NCBI GenBank assembly: GCA_002360945.1
Contig: DERO01000049.1
Location: 1-64,000 of the forward strand
Direction: 5' to 3'
DNA from: Leclercia adecarboxylata
Lineage (GTDB): Bacteria; Pseudomonadota; Gammaproteobacteria; Enterobacterales; Enterobacteriaceae
Length of the DNA stretch: 64,000 bases
The position numbers and the translations under genes are program-made. This document shows, piece by piece, positions 40,640 through 48,756 of the stretch; the stretch's first letter is position 1, and every line of letters starts with the position of its first letter. The notes below the pieces were generated by a model. The model was not told where the DNA came from, did not search any database, and was given only the letters and a program-made list of their open reading frames with translations.

Positions 40640-42613
40640 TCACGAACCGATAATGCCGCCGTCCGCTCTGGTGATGACCACCGTCGAGGCGCGGGGACGC
40701 CCCTGTGGATTATTGTCCGGCCAGTTAGAAACGGCGCGCGGGTTTGCCGGGTCGGTAATGTCGTCCCCACCCTCGCCCGGATGCTGAATATTAATGAACA
40801 GCGTGCGGTTGTCCGGGGTGAATGCAATGCCGGTGATTTCGCACCCGCGCGGGCCCGTCAGGAAGCGGCGATACTCGTTGGTGCCCGGAATGGTAGCCAC
40901 CATCTGGTTATTGCCCATCCCCTCATACGCTTTCTTGTTAATGGTGCTGGAGGAGACGTCGGTCTGGATCCAGAGCACGCCCTGGTGGTCAAACGACAGG
41001 CCGTCCGGGCTGCCAAATTCGGCGCCCTTCATGCTGCCCTTCGCCTTTTCATCCGCGGTGTCCGTTCGCCCGGCCAGCACCAGGATGTCCCATTTGAAGC
41101 GTAACGCGGCAGGATCGCCGCCCTCTTCGTGCCAGTGCATAATGTGGCCGAACGCGTTGTTTGCCCGCGGGTTGGCCGCATCCACCGGTGCTTTGCCCTC
41201 CTTGCCGCGATCGCTGTTGTTGGTCAGGGTGCAGTAAACGCTGCCGCCGTTGTGCGGATCGACCGCAATCCACTCCGGACGATCCATCTTCGTTGCTCCC
41301 ACGGCATCGGCCGCCAGACGGGTTTTAATCAGCAGATCGCCCTGGCTTTCGAACCCTTTGCTCTTGTCCAGGCCGTTCTGGCCAAACACCAGCGGCAGCC
41401 ACTCGCCGGAGCCGTCGTCGTTGAATCTGGCGACGTAGAGCGTGCCGGCGGTCAGCAGTTGCAGGTTGGCTTCGCGATCCGCCGGGCTGTATTTATTGTC
41501 GGAAACAAATTTGTAGATGTACTCAAACTTCTGGTCGTCGCCCATATAGGTGACCACGCGCTTATCGGCGGCCAAGGTGACGGCGGCACCTTCATGCTTG
41601 AAGCGCCCCAGCGCGGTGTGTTTGCGCGGCGTGGAGTCGGGGTTGTAGGGATCGATCTCGACCACCCAGCCAAAGCGATTCGGCTCGTTGGGCGTTTTAT
41701 CCACGTTGAACCTGTCGTCCACTTCGCTCCAGCGGTAGGACTCATCGCTGTCGCTGATGCCGTAGCGCTTCTCCAGCGCGTTACGCTCGCCTTTCTTGAC
41801 GAAAATATCCGACCAGTTCTCTTCGCAGGTAAGGTAGGTTCCCCAGGGGGTGTAACCGTTGGCGCAGTTTTGCATGGTGCCGAGCACCCGCTCGCCCTGA
41901 GGATCGGCGGCGGTTTTCACTCGCTCCTGCTGACGCGCCGGGCCGGTGAGCTGCATCGGGGTGTTCACCGTGATACGGCGGGCAAAGCCGGAGGGGCGCA
42001 CCACTTCCCAGTCGCTGCCGCTCTTTTTCACTTCGATAATCGATACGCCCATGGCGTTCTGGCCTTTACGCGCCTTCTCCAGGCTCCAGCTGGCGGTGCC
42101 ATCGCTAAAGAGCATGCCGTTGTCGATATACTCGTGGTTCATCGCCAGCAGGCCGTGGCCGGGACTCTCCTCCCCTTGCGGCAGGCTAAACCACGCCATG
42201 CCGTCATGGTGCATGCCCGCCTGCGCCGCCTGCTCGTCTGCCGTGTTGCTGGCGTCAAATTTGAATGCCGGCATAGTCCCCTTGATACCGGTAGCGTCGC
42301 CCCAGCGGTAGAAAGGCCGCGCGATGTAGCCCTCGGGCACCCTGACCGTATCCTCGGTTGAGACCGGAATGCTGGTAAAGCCGAGCGCGACCGCTTTGCT
42401 CAGCGCTGAAGGCTGTGAAACTGCGGCCAGGGCGTTTTCAGGCTTGAGTAAAAAGGGGAAGGAGGCGGCGGCACCGGCAACGGCACCCATCTGCAGGAAA
42501 CGTCGGCGGGAGAGGAACATCTCCGCCACGCTGGAAAATACCGGGTTAGCGCTGGGATTGCTGACATCGTCGCGATGTTCTTTTTTGAATACGGACTTAA
42601 GAGGTTTACCCAC
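40640..42613 (-). CDS. PhoX-type alkaline phosphatase (DUF839), Tat-exported
   Basis: This 657-residue protein carries a twin-arginine signal (SRRRFLQMGAVAGAAASFPF at about residues 35-54) and then a PhoX/DUF839 beta-propeller-like enzyme. Conserved parts are AMNHEYIDNGM, NCANGYTPWGTYLTCEENW, FGWVVEIDPYNPDS and GCEITGIAFTPDNRTLFINI. PhoX enzymes release phosphate from organic phosphomonoesters in the periplasm, using Ca2+ and iron. The start is a GTG at 42613 with AAGGAAG upstream. A Pho box and -10 element lie directly before the gene, so induction by phosphate starvation through PhoB is likely. Confidence 0.9.
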   Translation of the reverse strand: MGKPLKSVFKKEHRDDVSNPSANPVFSSVAEMFLSRRRFLQMGAVAGAAASFPFLLKPENALAAVSQPSALSKAVALGFTSIPVSTEDTVRVPEGYIARPFYRWGDATGIKGTMPAFKFDASNTADEQAAQAGMHHDGMAWFSLPQGEESPGHGLLAMNHEYIDNGMLFSDGTASWSLEKARKGQNAMGVSIIEVKKSGSDWEVVRPSGFARRITVNTPMQLTGPARQQERVKTAADPQGERVLGTMQNCANGYTPWGTYLTCEENWSDIFVKKGERNALEKRYGISDSDESYRWSEVDDRFNVDKTPNEPNRFGWVVEIDPYNPDSTPRKHTALGRFKHEGAAVTLAADKRVVTYMGDDQKFEYIYKFVSDNKYSPADREANLQLLTAGTLYVARFNDDGSGEWLPLVFGQNGLDKSKGFESQGDLLIKTRLAADAVGATKMDRPEWIAVDPHNGGSVYCTLTNNSDRGKEGKAPVDAANPRANNAFGHIMHWHEEGGDPAALRFKWDILVLAGRTDTADEKAKGSMKGAEFGSPDGLSFDHQGVLWIQTDVSSSTINKKAYEGMGNNQMVATIPGTNEYRRFLTGPRGCEITGIAFTPDNRTLFINIQHPGEGGDDITDPANPRAVSNWPDNNPQGRPRASTVVITRADGGIIGS

Positions 42614-42656
42614 GATGGCTTCCTTTCTTTAGGCTAAGAAATGACAAAGTGGGAAC

Positions 42657-42690
42657 ACTATAAGAACAATTGATTACATTTTTATAACAG
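42657..42690 (-). promoter_or_regulatory. Pho box and -10 element of the PhoX-type gene
   Basis: On the minus strand CTGTTAT-AAAA-ATGTAAT (42673-42690) matches two PhoB half-sites (consensus CTGTCAT, 4-bp spacer) with 6 of 7 and 5 of 7 bases. The -10 box TATAGT (42657-42662) starts 10 bp further on, which is the expected spacing for a PhoB-activated promoter. Confidence 0.65.
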
Positions 42691-42732
42691 TCGGAAGGTG
42701 GGGCATCCCTGCCCCGATAACGAGGGTCGAAC

Positions 42733-44919
42733 TCAGAACTCGTAGCCGACGGAGACCTTAAAGGTGCGCGGCTCACCCTGGAACAGGTAGGTGCCGCCGT
42801 CGTCCACGCTTGACCAGTAGTTCTCGTCGGTGACGTTTTCAATCCCGGCGCGAACGGTCATCTGGTTCTGGTCATTGTTGACCGCGAAGCGGTAACGCAT
42901 GCCCAGATCCAGGGTGGTGTAGCTGTCCAGCTTTTTGCTGTTGGCCAGATCTGCATACTGAGAACCGGAGTGGTTCACGCGGGCGGTGGCGGTCAGGCCG
43001 TCGATGGGCTTGATGTCATACTCCGCCCCCAGTACGCCATAGAACGACGGAACGCCGATGGCGTCGTTGCCCTGGTTCACCCCGTTGTTGGTTTTGGTCA
43101 GCTCCGCCTGCAGCCAGGTGGCGCTGGCGTTCAGACGCAGGCCCAGCACCGGCTCGCCAAAGACGTTCAGCTCGACGCCGCGGTTACGCTGCTCGGCATC
43201 CAGACCGTAATATTTGGTCTGGCTGTCGAGAATGGCGGACGGCATTTTGATCTCAAACAGCGCCAGCGAGCCGCCGACACGACCGAAATCGGCCTTCACG
43301 CCCACTTCATTCTGCTTAGAGTGGACGATGCCGGTGCTCTGGCCGTAGTTGGTGGCGGTATTTGGCGCGGTTTTACCCGGCTGCAGCGCCTCGGTGTGGT
43401 TGGCATACAGCGACACCGTTTCCCACGGCTTGTAGACCACGCCATAGGTCGGCATCCAGCGGTCGCCGTCGAAGCTGTCACCGGCGTTTTCGATACCGGT
43501 CACTTTGTTATAGCCGCGGATCACCACTTTCTGATGACGGGCTCCGACGGTGAACAGCAGTTTGTCATCCAGCACGCCGAGGGTATCGCTCAGCAGCCAG
43601 CCCTGGGTGCGGGTGCGGCCGCTGGTCAGCGGATCGCTGTAGTTACCGCCTGCCCCATTGGAGTTGGTGCTCGGCGGCGCGTCCACGCCGGTGTTGTGGT
43701 AGATGTTGGTCACCGGGTTATCCTTCGCCGCCGACATCTTCCACGCAATCTTCTCGTTTTTGGTCATCGCCGAGTAACCGACGTTGACCTTGTGGGTCAC
43801 AAAGCCGGTGGCAAAGTTGCCGCGGATGCCCGCCATGCCGCTCACGCTGTCGCTGATGCGGTTGGTATCCAGGCGGGACGCGGTGGCTTTGCCGCTCTTG
43901 TCGACCAGCTTCGCCCCGCTGTACAGCCCCTCTTCATGGGCGTGCTGGGCACCGAGGCCGGTATAGGCAGTCCAGCTGTCGGTGATGTCGTACTCGCTGC
44001 GCCACATGCCGAATTCGTTTTCGATATTGCTGTAGGCCCATTTCTGCGAGTAGTTGCGATCGTTCTTCGGCGGCTCGGGCACGAAGTTCACGCCAGCCAC
44101 GTTGACCCCGGTCTCCGAGCCGTGGAAAGTTTTCTTCTGATAGCCCAGGTCCACGGAGCTGCGGAATTTGTCGCCCGCATAGTCCAGACCGGTGGAGAGC
44201 AGCGTGGTGCGGCGGCGATCGTTGGCCACCGGCGCTTCGCCCTCACGGTGAACGACGTTAACGCGGGCACCAAACTGGTCGCTGTCGCCGAAGCGACGAC
44301 CCGCATCGAGGGTGGTGCCAATCTGCGAATCCGAGGTGTAGTCCACGCCCACCTTCGCCTGCGGCGTTGCGCCCGCATGTTTTGGCTCAAGGTTGATCAT
44401 CCCGCCGACGCCGGAGCTGGCCGCGCCGTTCATCAGGGAGTTGGCGCCTTTGAAAATCTCAATGCGATCCACCATCTGCGCGTCCACCACCTGACGCGGC
44501 AGTACGCCGGAGAGGCCGCCGAAGGTCATGTCATCCCCGTCGAACTTCAGGCCGCGAATGCGGTAGCTCTCCGCGCTGTTGCCGTAACCCTGCACGGACT
44601 GGACGCCCGCATCGTTCGCCACCACGTCGGCAATGGTACGTGCCTGCTGATCTTCCACCAGTTTGGAGGTGTAGCTGATGATGTTGAAGGGCACATCCAT
44701 GGCATTTTGCTGACCGAGCATCCCCATGCGTCCGCCGTTCGCGACCTGCCCGTCAAGGAAGGCCGGCACCAGCTGGTCGCCGCCGGGTTTAAAATCGCTG
44801 GCAGCGGACTGGACCACGATGGTCTCTTCTTTTTTGTCATCCGCCGCCACGGCGGAATGGGCGATCGCACCTATGGCGAGGGCTAACAGCGTTTTGTTCA
44901 TTTTTCTGGTGTGGTTCAT
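42733..44919 (-). CDS. TonB-dependent siderophore receptor (ferrichrome-receptor type)
   Basis: This 728-residue outer-membrane receptor has a signal peptide (MNKTLLALAIGAIAHSAVAA), a TonB box in EETIVVQSA and a plug domain (QNAMDVPFNIISYTSKLVED, SAESYRIRGLKFDGDDMTFGGL). A 22-strand barrel follows, ending SVGYEF with terminal Phe. The plug style is that of FhuE/FcuA/FoxA-like siderophore receptors. It takes up a ferric siderophore with energy from TonB-ExbBD. The gene lies behind a YncE-like lipoprotein gene with a Fur box upstream. The start is uncertain among ATGs at 44934, 44919 and 44901, and 44919 is chosen for spacing from a GAGT. The ligand is unknown. Confidence 0.9.
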   Translation of the reverse strand: MNHTRKMNKTLLALAIGAIAHSAVAADDKKEETIVVQSAASDFKPGGDQLVPAFLDGQVANGGRMGMLGQQNAMDVPFNIISYTSKLVEDQQARTIADVVANDAGVQSVQGYGNSAESYRIRGLKFDGDDMTFGGLSGVLPRQVVDAQMVDRIEIFKGANSLMNGAASSGVGGMINLEPKHAGATPQAKVGVDYTSDSQIGTTLDAGRRFGDSDQFGARVNVVHREGEAPVANDRRRTTLLSTGLDYAGDKFRSSVDLGYQKKTFHGSETGVNVAGVNFVPEPPKNDRNYSQKWAYSNIENEFGMWRSEYDITDSWTAYTGLGAQHAHEEGLYSGAKLVDKSGKATASRLDTNRISDSVSGMAGIRGNFATGFVTHKVNVGYSAMTKNEKIAWKMSAAKDNPVTNIYHNTGVDAPPSTNSNGAGGNYSDPLTSGRTRTQGWLLSDTLGVLDDKLLFTVGARHQKVVIRGYNKVTGIENAGDSFDGDRWMPTYGVVYKPWETVSLYANHTEALQPGKTAPNTATNYGQSTGIVHSKQNEVGVKADFGRVGGSLALFEIKMPSAILDSQTKYYGLDAEQRNRGVELNVFGEPVLGLRLNASATWLQAELTKTNNGVNQGNDAIGVPSFYGVLGAEYDIKPIDGLTATARVNHSGSQYADLANSKKLDSYTTLDLGMRYRFAVNNDQNQMTVRAGIENVTDENYWSSVDDGGTYLFQGEPRTFKVSVGYEF

Positions 44920-44948
44920 GATTAACTCATTCAAAGTACGCGCAAAAT

Positions 44949-44964
44949 GGCCCGTTACCGGGCC
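44949..44964 (-). promoter_or_regulatory. Intercistronic hairpin between the YncE-like and receptor genes
   Basis: A 6-bp GC stem ggcccg/cgggcc with a 4-base loop lies in the 64-bp gap and is followed on the minus strand by attttg. It may partly terminate transcription and so set receptor level relative to the lipoprotein. Confidence 0.45.
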
Positions 44965-44983
44965 TTAATTGTTATGAGAAAGA

Positions 44984-46066
44984 TTATTTCAGGCCGATAC
45001 GCACAACGCTGTCCGGCCCGTTGGTAGAGTGGTCTTTGTTAAAGGCCTGCTTCACGGTGACGTACAGCGTCTGGCCGTCCGCCGACAGCAGCAGGCTGTT
45101 CGGGTTCGGCGGCAGATCCCAGCTCTGCTTGACGGCATAGGTGGTCGCATCCAGGCTCAGCAGCTTGCCGCTCTCGCGCTGGGTGATGTACAGCTCGTTG
45201 CGTTTGGCGTTGAACTTCACCGCCAGCGAGTCGCCCACGTCGAGTTGCTTGATGATTTCACCGGTATGGATATCCAGCACCAGCGTGGTTTTGGCTTTGG
45301 AGTTGTCGGTGACAAACAGGCGGCCAGTGGCAGGATCTTCCGCCAGATTAAGCAGCAGGGCCGGTTTATCACCGAGCGGTTTCCAGCGTTTTTCGATGCG
45401 GTTGCGTTTAGGATCAATAATCAGGATCTCACCGCCGCCATTTGCCACGTAGATGCGCTGGGTCAGTTCAGACCACATCAGGCCGGTGACCCACTGGCCC
45501 GCGTTTTTGATGGTCTTTTTCAGCTTCAGCGTGTTGGCATCCACCACCCAGATCACCGCCGGATCCGCCACGCCGCCGATATACAGCAGGTCGTTATGCA
45601 GCAGCACCTGGCGCGCGCCGTACGGGTAGCCCTCTTTGTTGCGCTCGGTAAACAGCAGGCGCTGTTTCACCTTGCCGTCGGCGGTGCTGATCGCGCTTAT
45701 CCCGCCGTCCAGCGAGTTGGTGACATAGAGAGTCTGGCCGTCCTCAGAGAGTGCGAGGGCGAAGTTTTTCAGGTCGGTATGGCTGCGCCCGAGGGTTTTC
45801 AGCGTTGTCGGATCGAGCTTATACACCACCCCACCCTGCACATCCTTGAAGCCTTCCGAGCTGGCAACGTACAGCGCATCGCCTTTCGGGTTGAGGACCA
45901 TTTCATACAGGCCGTCAGCGAGATCGCGTTTGACGACGTGGGTCTGCGCCGGGGAAGCAGGTTTCGGGGTATCAGCGGCGGACGCGGTTGTCGCGGTGTG
46001 CTGCGCGGCGCAACCGCTGAGTGAGACAGCCACCATCAGCGCCAGGGCGGACAATTTTTTTGACAT
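44984..46066 (-). CDS. YncE-like beta-propeller lipoprotein
   Basis: This 360-residue protein has a lipoprotein signal (MSKKLSALALMVAVSLSGC, lipobox LSGC, Cys at about 19, followed by Ala, so outer-membrane sorting is expected). A seven-bladed YncE-type propeller follows: DGLYEMVLNPKGDALYVASS, GGVVYKLDPTTLKTLGRS, VIWVVDANTLKLKKTIKNAG, LLLSADGQTLYVTVKQ. E. coli YncE is a Fur-regulated periplasmic protein of unknown job, beside the TonB receptor yncD. The same pairing recurs here as an operon, but with a lipid anchor. The start at 46066 has AAAGGA at proper distance. It follows a strong Fur box. Confidence 0.87.
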   Translation of the reverse strand: MSKKLSALALMVAVSLSGCAAQHTATTASAADTPKPASPAQTHVVKRDLADGLYEMVLNPKGDALYVASSEGFKDVQGGVVYKLDPTTLKTLGRSHTDLKNFALALSEDGQTLYVTNSLDGGISAISTADGKVKQRLLFTERNKEGYPYGARQVLLHNDLLYIGGVADPAVIWVVDANTLKLKKTIKNAGQWVTGLMWSELTQRIYVANGGGEILIIDPKRNRIEKRWKPLGDKPALLLNLAEDPATGRLFVTDNSKAKTTLVLDIHTGEIIKQLDVGDSLAVKFNAKRNELYITQRESGKLLSLDATTYAVKQSWDLPPNPNSLLLSADGQTLYVTVKQAFNKDHSTNGPDSVVRIGLK

Positions 46067-46253
46067 CAGGAACATCCTTTACCGTGCAAATCGAATTTGA
46101 GGTGGACGCCTGTGTCGCTTAGGTTTTGCGATTAGGATTGTGATTTCAGGCCGTCAGGCCAGGGCAGCGTCCACCGTTAACACTCAGTGTTCCGTGTGAG
46201 ATCTGCACTCACTGTTGATGCGGGAAGGTCCGTACGCGCCCGCAAACACTAAA

Positions 46254-46278
46254 GAGAATGAGAACTATACTCATTATC
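46254..46278 (-). promoter_or_regulatory. Fur box upstream of the YncE-like/receptor operon
   Basis: The palindrome-like gagaatgagaactatactca followed by ttatc fits the Fur consensus gataatgataatcattatc in both arms (aatga.../...tcattatc). It lies about 190 bp before the lipoprotein start, so iron repression of the operon is expected. Confidence 0.75.
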
Positions 46279-46353
46279 TATCTGTAATCAAGTGTAAACA
46301 GGCGCAACAAAGTCAAAAAGAGGTGTAAAAACAGTTTCCCTGGTGGTGCAGGA

Positions 46354-46818
46354 TCACCCTTTCGTACAGTACATTACCGGCGAATTGCTGTAGGTAAAAT
46401 AATAGCTGTCAGCATTGGCAGGAAGTATATTTAATCTGATTCCCCGCTCGCGATGCTGAAAGAAATCCGGGACATAGGCGAGATAATTTAAATGCTTCTT
46501 CGGCAGAACGTTAGTTTCGTTCGAGACCAGAACCACTTCATCATTTTCACGCCAGTAGGTGAATCCCACTTTATTACTGATCGCCACCGGCGGTTTATTC
46601 TCTTCAATATACTCCCCTGAGGCGTCATAACTCCCCACGCCATCCTTAAACGAAAAGCTCATTATTATGTCTATTACCGCACGCTGTTCAACAATGGTCG
46701 TATGGGTCTCGCAGCTAAAATTATTGCGCTGATAATGCAGATATCCGGCAAGCAAAAGCGGGGAGATCGCCAGCAAAAAAATAATGCCCCAGCGTAACGT
46801 CGGCTTATTCATTATCAT
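46354..46818 (-). CDS. FidL-like membrane protein
   Basis: This 154-residue protein has one N-terminal membrane helix (WGIIFLLAISPLLLAGYLHY, after MIMNKPTLR). A periplasmic domain follows with a Cys in NFSCETHTTIVEQRAVIDII and another near the end (PVMYCTKG). This matches FidL-like proteins, which are encoded next to CadC/MarT-type membrane regulators. The start overlaps the end of the regulator gene, indicating coupling. FidL proteins probably modulate sensing by the partner in the periplasm, but this has not been shown here. Its base composition is more AT-rich than the neighbouring operons. Confidence 0.75.
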   Translation of the reverse strand: MIMNKPTLRWGIIFLLAISPLLLAGYLHYQRNNFSCETHTTIVEQRAVIDIIMSFSFKDGVGSYDASGEYIEENKPPVAISNKVGFTYWRENDEVVLVSNETNVLPKKHLNYLAYVPDFFQHRERGIRLNILPANADSYYFTYSNSPVMYCTKG

Positions 46819-47614
46819 AGTATGGCTGCCTGTAAAAAATAGACTCACAGCGCGCCTCGCGATTTTCCGGCGCGCGGTCGCAAATTATCACCGATATGCC
46901 CAACTGAGCACGATTCAGGGTCATATAGGCCACATTCCCTTTTTTGCAGGTCAGTGGGAAACGTTGTGACAGCGAGGCCCACATCCTTTGGCTTTTCTCT
47001 GTTTCGCGCCACGAGGAATAGACCTCGCAGCCATCAAGGGTACCTGTCGAGTGATAACCCACGAATACCGGTTCAGCGGATTTAAGTTGCGGATAGAGCA
47101 CGGCACAGGAGAGTAAAAAAAGCGCGCCTGCCAGCCAGTATCCCATCGATGGTCGCCAGAAACGGGGAATGTGCGGCGTCGCAGAGGGGTGTATTTCGGG
47201 TCTGGCGGTTTCGGAGGATACGTCGGCCAAAACAGGCGTCGGTACTGCATTATTCCGTTCGACAAATTCTGCCCGCGTCCCTACCCGCAGCCGGGCGACG
47301 GATTTAAACCCCGCTTTTGGGATGGTGATGACGACGTTCTCTTCAAGCCCGGCAGCTTTCAGTGCTTTTCTGATCGAGGCGATGGTCTGGTAGAGGGCGT
47401 TGGTGGTCACGACGGCACCCTGTTTCTCCCATACCGCGGCAAACAGGTAGCGCTGGGTCAGCACTTGTTCATTCTGCTCAAGGAGTTGAAGCAGGCACTC
47501 ACTCACTGGCCCATGCAGGATGACCGCGCGTGACGGGTAGTCAGCAAGCGAGCACAGGCGGCGGGCATCCGGTTCAAAGAGGACGGTTTCGTTAATCAGA
47601 AAAACAGGTTTCAT
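46805..47614 (-). CDS. CadC/MarT-like membrane-anchored transcriptional regulator
   Basis: This 269-residue protein has a cytoplasmic OmpR-type winged helix (residues about 1-105, LEQNEQVLTQRYLFAAVWEK, NALYQTIASIRKALK, ITIPKAGFKSVARLRV). A linker of about 50 residues leads to a membrane helix (MGYWLAGALFLLSCAVLYPQ, about 158-177) and a roughly 90-residue periplasmic domain with three Cys. The layout is that of ToxR/CadC/MarT one-component regulators, which sense in the periplasm and bind DNA directly. With the overlapping FidL-like gene it forms a MarT-FidL-type pair as found in Salmonella SPI-3. Targets are unknown. Confidence 0.85.
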   Translation of the reverse strand: MKPVFLINETVLFEPDARRLCSLADYPSRAVILHGPVSECLLQLLEQNEQVLTQRYLFAAVWEKQGAVVTTNALYQTIASIRKALKAAGLEENVVITIPKAGFKSVARLRVGTRAEFVERNNAVPTPVLADVSSETARPEIHPSATPHIPRFWRPSMGYWLAGALFLLSCAVLYPQLKSAEPVFVGYHSTGTLDGCEVYSSWRETEKSQRMWASLSQRFPLTCKKGNVAYMTLNRAQLGISVIICDRAPENREARCESIFYRQPYYDNE

Positions 47615-48163
47615 TTCATGCCCACTGGCTCATTATAAAATAGACAACGCTGATCAAATTTCTGATTCAGATTTTTTAGATTATTTATCAACAGGCTAGT
47701 TGTCAAAAAATCCCCTGCCATAACGGAAAATGCGGCGACAGCTCTCCCCCTGATTCAGTATAAATCATTTAACTTCACTCCTCTTTTTTCACTCTTCATC
47801 GCATTCTGAGTACACAGAAAAACGCTGTGCGGATCGGCAAAGGCCCCATCCTCACGAATCAGTGCAAAATTCCAACCTGACGCTTAAATACACAATTTAA
47901 TCTTGATGCATCACCTCATTATGCTTAATCAGGATAAAAACGAGATGACAGAAAACAAGGCAGGGTTTAATACCGCAAATCTGATTTACAGCAACGAAAG
48001 GACTGCATCCGGGGGTTTCTCAACCGCTTTCCTGTAGCGTACCGGGGTGTGTATTGGAAAGTATTCATAGCAGCCATATAATCCCCCACATAAATGGTGT
48101 GGACTTATGTTCGGCGTGCAGGTCGGGATCGGTATTTTATTTAATTATCCAGGTATGAAATAA
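47615..48163. other. 549-bp AT-rich intergenic region
   Basis: This gap separates the divergent CadC-like and winged-helix genes. No convincing gene is seen. A 30-codon frame (47945-48037, starting MTENKAGFNTANL) exists but has only a weak ribosome site. A region of this size between two regulators probably holds promoters and binding sites for one or both. Its composition is clearly lower in GC than the flanking operons. Confidence 0.5.
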
Positions 48164-48604
48164 ATGGGCTATCGACTCTATGGATTTATGATCGGTGATG
48201 AGATTCATTTTGATATTTCTAATCGCAGGCTGTATCGGCTCACCGGTAGCCAAACCGATAAAAGTATAGCGTTTGCATCAATCTATTTTAATGAAACCAT
48301 GCTCAGGCTTTTTCTCTATCTGCTGGAGCATGGTCGCCGCAGCGCGATCAGTAAAGAAGAACTGTTCGACAAAATATGGGAGGAGAATAACTTATCACCT
48401 TCCTCACAGCGACTGTGGCAAGTATTAAACAACCTGAATAAAAAGCTGGGTCTGCTGGGATTGCCCGCAGACTTTATCCGCAACATAAAGGGTCGCGGCT
48501 ACATGATTAATTATCAGGATGTGATACCGGTATATTACAGGATGAGTGAACTCCCGTCTCAGCCTGCAAAAAAAGGGGAGAAAACAGATAGTCTGAGTGA
48601 GTGA
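48164..48604 (+). CDS. Orphan winged-helix (OmpR/CadC-type DNA-binding) protein
   Basis: This 146-residue protein consists of one winged-helix domain. MIGDEIHFDISNRRLYRLTG is the N-terminal sheet, ISKEELFDKIWEENNLSPSS and RLWQVLNNLNKKLGLLGLPA are the helices, and FIRNIKGRGYMINYQ is the wing. There is no receiver domain and no membrane helix, only a hydrophilic tail of about 30 residues. It resembles the cytosolic half of CadC-type regulators. It may act alone or together with the nearby MarT-like protein. A terminator follows directly. Confidence 0.8.
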   Translation: MGYRLYGFMIGDEIHFDISNRRLYRLTGSQTDKSIAFASIYFNETMLRLFLYLLEHGRRSAISKEELFDKIWEENNLSPSSQRLWQVLNNLNKKLGLLGLPADFIRNIKGRGYMINYQDVIPVYYRMSELPSQPAKKGEKTDSLSE

Positions 48605-48621
48605 TGTCAACCCAGGCATTC

Positions 48622-48654
48622 GCCCTGAGCAATAGTGCGAGGGGCTTTTTTTTT
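48622..48654 (+). terminator. Rho-independent terminator after the orphan winged-helix gene
   Basis: A GCCCT/AGGGGC stem with a 13-base loop is followed by a run of nine T at 48646-48654, just after the stop codon. Confidence 0.7.
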
Positions 48655-48756
48655 AAAAAATTTTGAAAACCAACACCAGGGAATTTCATTCCCGCTAATG
48701 ATGGCAAAATAGCATAAAAACACTTTTTATCGGCATGCACCGATAGTGGAAGACCT

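Noticed and set aside
41129..44886. Two very long plus-strand frames (410 and 638 codons) opposite PhoX and the TonB receptor
   Set aside because: Both lie antisense to genes with signal peptides and family motifs; long antisense frames are expected at this GC content.
47945..48037. 30-codon frame beginning MTENKAGFNTANL in the regulator gap
   Set aside because: The ribosome site is weak and no helix or motif is seen; kept only as a note in the intergenic entry.
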